DNA of 64,000 nt. Origin: Mytilus galloprovincialis (lineage: Eukaryota > Mollusca > Bivalvia > Mytilida > Mytilidae). The stretch spans positions 69,848,724 to 69,912,723 of the forward strand of contig NC_134846.1 of assembly GCF_965363235.1 (NCBI RefSeq). The letters run 5' to 3'. The notes under the pieces are model-generated. The model made no database searches. It saw nothing but the letters and a program-made list of their open reading frames with translations, and was not told the DNA's origin. A program made the translations under genes and the position numbers. Below are positions 32,070-61,168 of the stretch, one piece after another; position 1 is the first letter of the stretch; each line of letters opens with the position of its first letter.

Positions 32070-33570
32070 TCATATGACACGGATGCTTTTTCTTTCCCCG
32101 TGCCCAATCGATGTCATATATCACTGATACAAGCATTTTCTGAGTGCCCAAGCAATGTCATATAATACGGAAACAATAATTTTCAAAGTGCCTAACAGCA
32201 CAACATAATAACAAACTACAGTAACCAGTTCCACGGAAATGTATAGCAAAAATGCTCAGCAGAAATAGATCTACAGATAGGTAAACACGGCCAAAATCAT
32301 TAATAGACCCTTTACAAAAGATATAGTGCTCTTGCATGGAGGTTAATTTTTACAATTTTTGTGAATTTTGTGAAATAAATCTACATGGCTAAAGGAGTTA
32401 ATTTCCTTTATTTATGACTTTTCCAATTTTTGTTCAGTGGAGTTTTGTTGAAAACCATAGAAAGTAGAACGAAAAGGTTACAATAAAATAGATCCGCAAT
32501 CTAATGAGGGGTTCACACATTGCCGATTATTGCTCCCGTTGAGATCAGACAGCGATACGACACGAAAAGTGAAAAAAATCGGATTAGTATCCTCAATTAT
32601 CTGGAATGTCCTATTATTGTCTGAACGCAGTCGTTTTAGTTCGTAACAGATTCCTACTGGTCGGGAAGGGTCCGAATAGTTCGGCAAAGCACCCCGACAG
32701 TTAGGTGCATCCCGTAATATTCGGGGAAACTCAGCCGATTCTGTCTAGTCGGATTACAATCGTGCCTATGTCGTCACAGATTCTGCTGTATCGGATCGAA
32801 TTCCTAACAATGTTCAAGAAAAGAATAAACAGTACATAAAGATCAATGATACAAGATTATAACAAATGCCACAAAAAAAAAAAAAACAAAAAAAAAAAAC
32901 AGAAAATAATCTTATTGCAATAAAAGCAAAATAATATTAAAATAAGGTGTTGAACATGAAACCTGGTGAGCAAAACACGTTCTTGTTGATTTTATTTAAA
33001 CAAAATCATGGCTTTAATATTTTATCAGTGATTTATTACGAACAAACGAAAATCCCGCATTTACTATCCTTGAAAACGATACTCTGTGTGTGTATATTAT
33101 AGGGATTATCGAATTATTTTATCTTTTGAAAAAAATGGCTTAAAACTTAAAAGACGTGTTTAGTGCGATAAGATTAGAATAAAGTTATCCTATTATTAAA
33201 GAATTATTAAAAAATGATTGACCATAAGTGTTCATTGATTACTGTTTTGCAATTTTTATCCTTTGAACTTGAGTTGCATTGGAGTAAATTTTCAGGTGGT
33301 ATCTTTTTAGTGATGCATAAGGAAAATGCTAAAATTAAAAGTTAGAGTCACTCCATTCAAACAATTTTTTTTTATTGTTTACATAGAAATCAGTAAGAAG
33401 ATGTGATGCGAGTGCTAATGAGTTCAGTCTCCATCCAACTTCACAATGTGTTAAAAGTGAACAATTATAAGTTAAAGTACGGTCTTATACACGGATCATT
33501 GAGTCACACAGACCCAGTTAGATTGGAAGACTACAGGAGACAATCTGCTCAAGTCAATGATGATGCATGG
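32070..33570. other. No gene seen
   Basis: Mostly AT-rich, with A runs near 32870-32900. The block 32500-32800 has a higher GC content, contains several TCGG motifs, and looks different from its surroundings, but no reading frame or repeat was recognised there. Confidence 0.45.
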
Positions 33571-33763
33571 TATAAAGCTATATAGATATAGGAAGATGTG
33601 GTATGAGTGCCAATGAGACAACTCTCCATCCAAGTAATACTTTATAAAGATAAACCATTATAGCTTAAGGTACGGCTTTCAACACGGAGCCTTGGTTCAC
33701 ACCGAACAGCAAGCTATAAAGGGCCCACAGGCACTCGTTTCAGAAAAGAAATTGCTCAGATAT

Positions 33764-36165
33764 CAGGGGCGTAGCCAGGTATTCAGTGAACTGTAGGCAC
33801 CAATCGGCAAGGGGTCTGGGGGCCGCTAAAGGCCCCCAGCAGGTCCAGGGCAGAGCCCTGGTAGGGTGTTCATGGGGCAAAGCCCCCCGACGGAAAACGG
33901 TTTTCAGTGTTTTAGCAGCAAAATTTTATGTACAAAAATATTTTTACTGGTTATTTAATCATGATAATTATAATATACATGATGAAAAGTTCGAAGAATC
34001 AAGGATTTGTATAGTAACTATACAAATCCTTGGAAGAATTATGAATAATTTACCATAACATCTGACTGGTGAATTAAATAACGCAGTACACTCGGAAATA
34101 TATTAAAAAATATTTACAATATGGATTGCCCAGCGTAGATCAGCGTATATTTTTAGTTGAGCAGTACACCCTGTTTGGTATTGTTATATCTATTCCGTTC
34201 TGACTGATATACACGTTTAACTTAATTAATAGTACATATTGACAATCCTTCATTTAAAAACAATTAGGCACGTAAACACTGATATAACTATACACATAGT
34301 ATTGCAACACCTTGATTTTTAAAAACTTGAAAAATCAGTCTCTTATTTTGGATGGAATATGATAAAATATTTGTAAAATAATATTGAAACGTAGTTAATG
34401 ACAACATTGGCTTTAAAGCGAACAAAAAATGTATGAAAAAAAAAGTTTTATCTAACCAAAATTTTTATAACAAGATGAAGTGTTTTTTGTACAAAAAAAA
34501 ATGCATTTTACAACTTTTACTGTAGTCGAACTTTACAATGTCAGACATTTCAAAATTATTCTTTAGATGATTGTTCACATCATGGTTGTTCGTTATACGC
34601 CAAAGAATTAGTACTTTGTGAACAGCCTCCATTCAAACGGATAACCGCATCTTAACGTCTTCTGATTCCTGCCAAAAGTCGACTAATTTGTTGCGAAGCT
34701 AGCAGCAACCATTCTTGACGAAAGGTGTTGTTTATTTCATGACTTGCATTGTTTGAACTGGGGTGTCCTTTCATGCTTTTTACGCCCAATAGTGTCCCAT
34801 ATATGCTCGATATGGTTCGAATTTTGGCTACGATTGGGCCAAGGAAGATAAACCAAATTCCATTGGAACAATGGATCTTCCTCCACGACGCTAATTTTCA
34901 ATTTTGGCGAGCTCTGCACTATATTGGATACGGGCATCTGTGTGTCTGTTCGTAGGCAAAGGTCCCCGAAATGGTATTATCGCACGATAACCAGTAGCGA
35001 TGAGCCGATCTCGAACAGTTCTTGTTTAAAGGCTTCTGTATATATGGTCATGATTCTCTTTTTAGGATTGTATTGTTTGCAATGGGTTTCCTTCTGACCA
35101 ACCTTCACTATGCTTTATTTTCCCTAGCAGATGTTATAGGGGGTCTTCTTGACCTCGGAAGGTCTTTAACATCGTTTCTTGCCTGATTTTTATTCTCAAA
35201 ACGACTTATAGTGGAATGATGATGACCAACAATATGTGCAATTATCACAGCGACATACCTGCTTCACTCATGCTGGATATCTGCCATCTTGCTGCAGTTA
35301 TGAGTTGTGGATGACCAATTGCAAGGTGTCAATAACATAAATTTATAAACTTGGTTATTTTAAGTGTTGAAAACAATGAGGATAAAACATCTGTTTTAGT
35401 GTTTACGAGTACAGTAGCTGCATGTGCAGATAAGAACTGATAGAGTCAATATTTATTGATTAAACTCGGGTAATATTTAAATAATGTTTAAATAGTTCTA
35501 TTTCAACAAATTATTTAACAAAAAAATAAAAAGTGTTTTTTTAATTTGAATTTCAATTTGGTGTTGCAATACTTTTTTCCATGTGTATATATAATAAAAC
35601 TATCCTTTTGGCTAGACATCAACCATAAACCTTTCAGTAGATCAACTACGAACTCCTCAAAGAGTGGCATTCTCTCTACAACTAGGCATCGGGTTTAATG
35701 TCCCCATTTTGACCAGACGTGACTGCGTATTTATACATCCTGCACAACCAAACGGACGACCAACATTGGCAAGGGTTTTATTGTAGGTCGGGTGAAGACA
35801 AAGTGGAAAGCTAGTTGAAAACTAACAACAACTAACTAAAAAAATCATGTGTCTAAGTTAAGGTTCATTCAAGTTTTTGTTGATAGAAGTGAAATGATCA
35901 GAACCAAAGTTCTAGCTTTTAGTTTCTATATAAGGTTAAATCATATAAAACATTCAATTTATCCAACATTCCATTCACTAAGGACGAGAGACTAGTGTAC
36001 ACATGACATTCGATAATTAAAGAGTTTTGACAACTTCACTGGCGTTTATCTACAGATAACGTTGTTTATTATTTAAAAAAAAAATAAAAAAATAAAAAAA
36101 AAATGTTTATGAAAAATTTATGTGTAGGCACGTGCCTAAAATGCCTAACGGCAGCTACGCCCTTG
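33764..36165 (-). mobile_element. Composite hAT-like element, copy 2 (2402 bp)
   Basis: Inverted copy of 18636-21038, flanked by 5-bp duplications GATAT (33759-33763 and 36166-36170). In the stretches I compared I found one substitution (near 33870) and one base in an A run (near 34500), so it is nearly identical to copy 1. The different flanking duplications show two separate insertions. Confidence 0.9.
34293..35585 (-). mobile_element. Tc1/mariner element, inactive, copy 2
   Basis: Inverted counterpart of 19216-20509, with the same TA-flanked ends and the same decayed transposase frames on the minus strand. It moved as passenger inside the hAT-like element. Confidence 0.82.
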
Positions 36166-36319
36166 GATATACCTGAGACGAGTGTCTGTGAAAGGGTCTC
36201 CAAAATTACTAGTGTAAAACCATTCAAACGGGAAAACCAACAGTCTAATCTATATAAAAACAAGACTGTGATTATGTTGTCTTCTTCCTTTTAATGTGTT
36301 GATTTATAGAGTGTGGATA

Positions 36320-37346
36320 TAAGTCTAAGCGGTTATCCGCCTTTGTTCTATAGTCTGCTCTCCCAGAGTTTGCACTGATGATGTTGTCGTTGTCGGCAGA
36401 ATGTCAAAGTCTAAGGGTTATCCGCCTTTGTTCTATAGTCTGCTCTCCCAGAGTTTGCATGTTGTCGTTGTCGGCAGAATGTCAAAGTCTAAGGGTTATT
36501 CGTCTTTGTTCTATAGTCTGCTCTCCCAGAGTTTGCATGTTGTCGTTGTCGGCTGAATGTCAAAGTCTAAGGGTTATCCGCCTTTGTTCTATAGTCTGCT
36601 CTCCCAGAGTTTGCATGTTGTCGTTGTCGGCAGAATGTCAAAGTCTAAGGGTTATCCGCCTTTGTTCTATAGTCTGCTCTCCCAGAGTTTGCATGTTGTC
36701 GTTGTCGGCAGAATGTCAAAGTCTAAGGGTTATCCGCCTTTGTTCTATAGTCTGCTCTCCCAGAGTTTGCATGTTGTCGTTGTCGGCAGAATGTCAAAGT
36801 CTAAGGGTTATCCGCCTTTGTTCTATAGTCTGCTCTCCCAGAGTTTGCATGTTGTCGTTGTCGGCAGAATGTCAAAGTCTAAGGGTTATTCGTCTTTGTT
36901 CTATAGTCTGCTCTCCCAGAGTTTGCATGTTGTCGTTGTCGGCAGAATGTCAAAGTCTAAGGGTTATCCGCCTTTGTTCTATAGTCTGCTCTCCCAGAGT
37001 TTGCATGTTGTCGTTGTCGGCTGAATGTCAAAGTCTAAGGGTTATTCGTCTTTGTTCTATAGTCTGCTCTCCCAGAGTATGCATGTTGTTGTCGGCAGAA
37101 TGTCAAAGTCTAAGGGTTATTCGTCTTTGTTCTATAGTCTGCTCTCCCCGAGAGTTTGCATGTTGTCGTTGTCGGCTGAATGTCAAAGTCTAAGGGTTAT
37201 TCGTCTTTGTTCTATAGTCTGCTCTCCCAGAGTTTGCATGTTGTCGTTGTCGGCAGAATGTCAAAGTCTAAGGGTTATCCGCCTTTGTTCTATAGTCTGC
37301 TCTCCCAGAGTTTGCATTTTGTCGTTGTCGGTAGAATGTCAAAGTT
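36320..37346 (+). repeat. 78-bp minisatellite, about 13 copies
   Basis: Units contain GTCGGCAGAATGTCAAAG and TTCTATAGTCTGCTCTCCC. Variants alternate between TATCCGCC and TATTCGTC. Because 78 is 26 codons, long frames stay open (one spans 271 codons), but no start, partner exon or non-repeat coding sequence supports a gene. Confidence 0.93.
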
Positions 37347-37540
37347 CAGGTTGTAAGTTAATCTTAAATCTCATCAGCTTTAAACGCTGTAATATTTTTT
37401 GCCTGAAATTAGTTTTTAAGATACATAGACTTATAAAGAATAACTTTATCGAAATATTATAAGGCTCAGTTTTCTTCAAAGTTGACTTTTAATAGGTGGA
37501 GTTGTTGATTAATTCTTTTTGTCATATATATATATAGCTT

Positions 37541-37699
37541 CAGGCCCGTAGCCAGGAATTTCAAAAGGGGGGTTCGTTTGACTCAAAAACTCGACTTTAA
37601 CAGTCACAATTCGAACAGAACATTGACTTTAACAGTGCTTATTTGTTTTCAAGGAGGGGTTCGTCCGAACCCCCCGAACCCCCCCTGGCTACGGGTATG
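37541..37699. mobile_element. hAT-like miniature element with 5-bp target duplication
   Basis: Starts CAGGCCCGTAGCCAGG, ends CTGGCTACGGGTATG, and is flanked by AGCTT at 37536-37540 and 37700-37704. Confidence 0.83.
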
Positions 37700-37704
37700 A
37701 GCTT

Positions 37705-38215
37705 CTCAGGTATTCCTAATTTATTTTTAAAAAAAAGATTATTATCCAACCTCCCGTCAGTTGCTGATATTTTAGCTTGCAAGGTCGAATAAAAATCCTC
37801 TGTGCATCATCTCATAATTTATTCATTTAAATGAAACACATATAAAAGATATCATTATAAATATGTCATGTGTTACTTAGGTGAAATACAGATTCATTTG
37901 AAGGCCGTGTGCCGCGTAAAATATCCATACAAGTAATTTAATTTAAATCAAGAATAATGTGGTATACGTTTTTTTTCCATTACACATTATCATAACTGAT
38001 TTATTTCTTAAGAAATAAGAAATGTTTCACCGTTAGCAGAATTTTTTTGCCGTGCATTTAATCTAACATTAAGTTTTACTTTAAAAGATGCCCTGACAGT
38101 TTCAAGGTTTAATAATATTTAAACGTAATTTCTTTGTGGCCTTCATCAAATGTATATGCCTCAGAGTATATGCATAATGCAACTTTCAAAATCAGTTACT
38201 ATTATTATAAAAACA
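37705..38215. other. No gene seen
   Basis: AT-rich sequence upstream of the ETNPPL-like gene. Nothing recognised. Confidence 0.5.
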
Positions 38216-38274
38216 AACATTGGAGAGCATGCAAAAAACGGGGAATGCAATTAGAACACCGGTAAAATTGTACG

Positions 38275-38420
38275 TAAAGTATTGGTCACGCCCCGCCTTG
38301 TTTTTCTTTAATAGACACGCCCACTTCTTTCATCGTATAAGAAAGCGCAAACGCGACATTGTTTCGGTCAGTGTACATTTGGTTTTTTTCCTGTCAGCTG
38401 CTGCAACTCTCCGAACCACA
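38275..38420 (+). promoter_or_regulatory. Likely promoter and 5' UTR of the ETNPPL-like gene
   Basis: GC-box-like CACGCCCCGCC and ACACGCCCAC occur 90-140 bp before the start codon in otherwise AT-rich DNA, followed by CAGCTGCTGCAACTC just before CCACAATGG. No TATA box is clear. The transcription start is not placed. Confidence 0.45.
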
Positions 38421-56207
<17,787 letters not shown>

Positions 56208-56805
56208 CTTGTTGAATGCCAAAATAATTTAACTTTTTTGTTCCTGGAATTAATATGATTTTCCTGGCATGCATAGTTTTGTCATTTCTGCAGACATTTT
56301 GTTTTATAGTTGTTTTGTTTTAAAACCTGTATATGTTATGATCTATTTTTAAACATATTTTTTATTATTTCTGGTTGTAACATATTATTTTACTTTCCAT
56401 AATCAGCTGATCTATATTAGCTCATCACTGCCTATATGAGGTAACACATTGATAATTTAAATTTGCCCGACCGTGCAAAGGCTGTTTAGCCAGTAAGGGT
56501 CATTAAAAACTTCATTTGTTTGTTTAAATTTGTAATCTTAGGGTATCTTGTCATACTGACCATGATTTTTTCTTCAAATGGTTGTCTTTCACAAGCTAGG
56601 TTAATAGTTGCGACATCCATTAACTATTACTTCCCTTCTTCAAAGTGAAATCATTTGGGTCATTTATAAATATTTGTCCCTTTTGAGGTGAAAAATTTAT
56701 CCAGAATATTAACCGTAGCAATATTTCAGGTTTTTTTTAATAATAATTCAGTTTTTTTTTAATGTTGTTTCTTCTTTAAAAAATTCAAAGAGCATTTATT
56801 TCATT
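56208..56805 (+). other. 3' UTR region of the ETNPPL-like gene
   Basis: Sequence after the stop is free of recognised repeats until 56806. No AATAAA is seen in this stretch, so the end of the transcript is not placed. Confidence 0.4.
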
Positions 56806-58780
56806 TTTATACGACCGCAAAATTTGAAAAATTTTTCGTCGTATATTGCTATCACGTTGGCGTCGTCGTCTGCGTCGTCGTCGTCGTCCGAATACTTTTA
56901 GTTTTCGCACTCTAACTTTAGTAAAAGTGAATGGAAATCTATGAAATTTTAACACAAGGTTTATGACCACAAAAGGAAGGTTGGTATTGATTTTGGGAGT
57001 TTTGGTCCCAACATTTTAGGAATTAGGGGCCAAAAAGGGCCCAAATAAGCATTTTCTTGGTTTTCGCACTATAACTTTAGTTTAAGTTAATAGAAATCTA
57101 TGAAATTTTGACACAAGGTTTATGACCACAAAAGAACGGTTGGGATTGATTTTGGGAGTTTTGGTTTCAACAGTTTAGGAATTAGGGGCCAAAAAAGGGC
57201 CCAAATAAGCATTATTCTTGGTTTTCGCACAATAACTTTAGTTTAAGTTAATAGAACTCAATGAAATTTAAACACAATGTTAATGACTACAAAAGGAAGG
57301 TTGGTATTGATTTTGGGAGTTTAGGTCCCAACAGTTTAGGAATTAGGGGCCAAAAAGGGACCCAAATAAGCATTTTTCTTGGTTTTCGCACCATAACGTT
57401 AGTATAAGTAAATAGAAATCTATGAAATTTAAACACAAGGTTTATGACCATAAAAGGAAGGTTGGTATTGATTTTGGGAGTTTTGGTCCCAACAGAATAA
57501 GGGGCCCAAAGGGTTCAAAATTAAACTTTGTTTGATTTCATCTAAATTGAATAATTGGGGTTTTTTGATATGCCGAATCTAACTGTCATGACTGTGTATG
57601 TAGATTCTTAACTTTTGGTCCCGTTTTCAAATTGGTCTACATTAAGGTCCAAAGGGTCCAAAATTAAACTTAGTTTGATTTTGACAAAAAAAGAATCAGT
57701 TAGGTTCTTTGATATGCTGAATCTAAAAATGTACTTAGATTCTTGATTATTGGCCCAGTTTTCAAGTTGGTCCAAATCGGGGTCCAAAATTAAACTTTGT
57801 TTGATTTCATCAAAAATTGAATAAATGGGGTTCTTTGATATACCAAATCTAACTGTGTATGTAGATTCTTCATTTTTGGTCCTGTTTTCAAATTGGTCTA
57901 CACTAAAGTCCAAAGGGTCCAAAATTAAACTTAGTCTGATTTTAACAAAAATTGAAATCTTATGGTTCTTTGATATGCTGAATCCAAAAATGTACTTAGA
58001 TTTTTTAATATGGGCCCTGTTTTCAAGTTGGTCCAAATCAGGATCTAAAATTATTATATTAAGTATTGTGCAATAGCAAGTCTTTTCAATTGCACAGTAT
58101 TGCTCAATGGCAAGAAATATCTAATTGCACAATATTGTGAAATAGCAATTTTTTTTTTAATTAGAGTCCAGAATAGTAAGCAAGAAATATCTAATTGCAA
58201 AATATTGTGCAATAGCAAGATTTTTTTTAATTGGAGTTATCTTTCTTTGTCCAGAATCAACTTAAATCTTTGTTATATACAATATACAATGTATATTCAC
58301 TTTTTACTACCAACTGATAAATTAAAATAATCTTTACCATTCAGTGATAACAAGCAGTTTTTTTACATCTTAATATTTTATGATGTATTTAAATGAGTAG
58401 TTATTGTTGCAAACTCCATTAGAAATTTTAATTGAGATTAGTTTTGGAATAAGGGAAAGGGGGATGTGATTAAAAAAATTGGGTTCAATTTTTCTCATTT
58501 GAAATTTCATAAATAAAAAGAAAATTTCTTCAAACATTTTTTTGAGAGGATTAATATTCAACAGCATAGTGAATTGCTCTAAGAGAAAACAAAAATTTTA
58601 AGTTCATTAGAACACATTCATTCTATGTCAGAAACCTATGCTGTGTCAACTATTTAATCACAATCCAAATTTAGAGCTGAATCCAGCTTGAATGTTGTGT
58701 CCATACTTGCCCCAACCGTTCAGGGTTCAACCTCTGCGGTCGTATAAAGCTACGCCCTGCGGAGCATCTGGTTTAATTTG
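56806..58780 (+). repeat. Large bivalve dispersed repeat, family I, longer copy
   Basis: Begins TTTTTATACGACCGCAAAAT and ends with GGTCGTATAAAGCTACGCCC and GCGGAGCATCTGG. It contains about four direct repeats of about 165 bp (each with TTTTCGCAC.ATAAC.TTAGT and AGGAATTAGGGGCC) at 56890-57500, and further repeats of a GTTTTCAA.TTGGTC unit at 57600-58050. These explain its greater length compared with 49450-50790. Confidence 0.78.
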
Positions 58781-58984
58781 TTGTTTAGTAATCATTTTTG
58801 TTTGTTTTTTTATACATTTTAAAATTGTTGATGATTAATATACTAGTCTGTTTTTAATTTAGTTTTAACTAGTCTGTTTTTATTTAAGTTGTAGGGAGTT
58901 ATGTCCCCTCACTTTACCATAGTATATCACATAAGAAATAATATAGCATCAATAATACATTTCATTAAAAGCCTAGTCCTACAA

Positions 58985-61168
58985 AGTTCAGGTGTATCAT
59001 CTCAGGTATAGACAAAACCTTATCATTATTTACTTCATTAGATATGTGTAAAAGTCAGGTATAGACAAAACCTTATCATTATTTACTTCATTAGATATGT
59101 GTAAAAGTCAGGTATAGACAAAACCTTATCATTATTTACTTCATTAGATATGTGTAAAAGTCAAGTGTTGACAGATCATCTCAGGTATAGACAAAACCTT
59201 ATCATTATTTACTTCATTAGATATGTGTAAAAGTCAGGTATAGACAAAACCTTATCATTATTTACTTCATTAGATATGTGTAAAAGTCAGGTATAGACAA
59301 AACCTTATCATTATTTACTTCATTAGATATGTGTAAAAGTCAAGTGTTGACAGATCATCTCAGGTATAGACAAAACCTTATCATTATTTACTTCATTAGA
59401 TATGTGTAAAAGTCAGGTATAGACAAAACCTTATCATTATTTACTTCATTAGATATGTGTAAAAGTCAGGTATAGACAAAACCTTATCATTATTTACTTC
59501 ATTAGATATGTGTAAAAGACAGGTATAGACAAAACCTTATCATTATTTACTTCATTAGATATGTGTAAAAGTCAGGTATAGACAAAACCTTATCATTATT
59601 TACTTCATTAGATATGTGTAAAAGTCAGGTATAGACAAAACCTTATCATTATTTACTTCATTAGATATGTGTAAAAGTCAGGTATAGACAAAACCTTATC
59701 ATTATTTACTTCATTAGATATGTGTAAAAGTCAGGTATAGACAAAACCTTATCATTATTTACTTCATTAGATATGTGTAAAAGTCAGGTATAGACAAAAC
59801 CTTATCATTATTTACTTCATTAGATATGTGTAAAAGTCAGGTATAGACAAAACCTTATCATTATTTACTTCATTAGATATGTGTAAAAGTCAGGTATAGA
59901 CAAAACCTTATCATTATTTACTTCATTAGATATGTGTAAAAGTCAGGTATAGACAAAACCTTATCATTATTTACTTCATTAGATATGTGTAAAAGTCAGG
60001 TATAGACAAAACCTTATCATTATTTACTTCATTAGATATGTGTAAAAGTCAAGTGTTGACAGATCATCTCAGGTATAGACAAAACCTTATCATTATTTAC
60101 TTCATTAGATATGTGTAAAAGTCAGGTATAGACAAAACCTTATCATCAATCACTTCATTAGATATGTGTAAAAGTCAGGTATAGACAAAACCTTATCATT
60201 ATTTACTTCATTAGATATGTGTAAAAGTCAAGTGTTGACAGATCATCTCAGGTATAGACAAAACCTTATCATTATTTACTTCATTAGATATGTGTAAAAG
60301 TCAGGTATAGACAAAACCTTATCATTATTTACTTCATTAGATATGTGTAAAAGTCAGGTATAGACAAAACCTTATCATTATTTACTTCATTAGATATGTG
60401 TAAAAGTCAGGTATAGACAAAACCTTATCATTATTTACTTCATTAGATATGTGTAAAAGTCAAGTGTTGACAGATCATCTCAGGTATAGACAAAACCTTA
60501 TCATTATTTACTTCATTAGATATGTGTAAAAGTCAGGTATAGACAAAACCTTATCATCAATCACTTCATTAGATATGTGTAAAAGTCAGGTATAGACAAA
60601 ACCTTATCATTATTTACTTCATTAGATATGTGTAAAAGTCAAGTGTTGACAGATCATCTCAGGTATAGACAAAACCTTATCATTATTTACTTCATTAGAT
60701 ATGTGTAAAAGTCAGGTATAGACAAAACCTTATCATTATTTACTTCATTAGATATGTGTAAAAGTCAGGTATAGACAAAACCTTATCATCAATCACTTCA
60801 TTAGATATGTGTAAAAGTCAGGTATAGACAAAACCTTATCATTATTTACTTCATTAGATATGTGTAAAAGTCAAGTGTTGACAGGTATAGACAAAACCTT
60901 ATCATTATTTACTTCATTAGATATGTGTAAAAGTCAGGTATAGACAAAACCTTATCATTATTTACTTCATTAGATATGTGTAAAAGTCAGGTATAGACAA
61001 AACCTTATCATCAATCACTTCATTAGATATGTGTAAAAGTCAGGTATAGACAAAACCTTATCATTATTTACTTCATTAGATATGTGTAAAAGTCAGGTGT
61101 TGACAGGTATAGACAAAACCTTATCATCAATCACTTCATTAGATATGTGTAAAAGTCAAGTGTTGACA
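58985..61168 (+). repeat. 53-bp satellite with higher-order structure
   Basis: About 38 to 40 units of 53 bp (AGGTATAGACAAAACC ... GATATGTGTAAAAGTC). A 20-bp spacer AAGTGTTGACAGATCATCTC interrupts at intervals of 3, 13, 3, 4 and 3 units, and later blocks carry a TATCATCAATCACTTC variant in place of TATCATTATTTACTTC. Copies are nearly identical, so the expansion is recent. Confidence 0.96.

Larger units (their letters stand above)
33726..36190. mobile_element. CACAGGCAC-family element interrupted by the composite element
   Basis: Ends CACAGGCACTCG and GAGTGTCTGTG are flanked by 8-bp duplications AAAGGGCC (33718-33725) and AAAGGGTC (36191-36198). Without the inner insertion it is only about 58 bp long. 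Confidence 0.85.
33576..36265 (+). repeat. Family A repeat split by a nest of insertions
   Basis: The left part 33576-33725 and the right part from 36191 join to the usual family A order (AAGCTATAAAGGGCC then CCAAAATTACTAGTG). In between lie a CACAGGCAC element, the hAT-like composite and a Tc1 element. Confidence 0.85.

Noticed and set aside
32478-32687. 69-codon minus-strand frame in a GC-richer patch
   Set aside because: No recognised motif, no splice partner and no conserved pattern; kept only as a note on composition.
33786-34058. 90-codon frame (and its twin at 20744-21046)
   Set aside because: Identical in both composite elements and covers the element end; no coding homology.
36378-37193. 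271-codon open frame
   Set aside because: It is only the 78-bp minisatellite read in one frame. Several frames are open because the unit is a multiple of three.
38220-38420. Longer start for the ETNPPL-like protein
   Set aside because: The in-frame ATG at 38220 would add 67 residues rich in Arg, His and Phe. Homologues start near 38421, and GC boxes lie in between.
57608-58036. 142-codon minus-strand frame with internal repeats
   Set aside because: Reflects tandem units inside the large dispersed repeat family I.
58985-61168. CRISPR-like regular array
   Set aside because: Units are contiguous 53-bp tandem repeats without unique spacers, in animal DNA.
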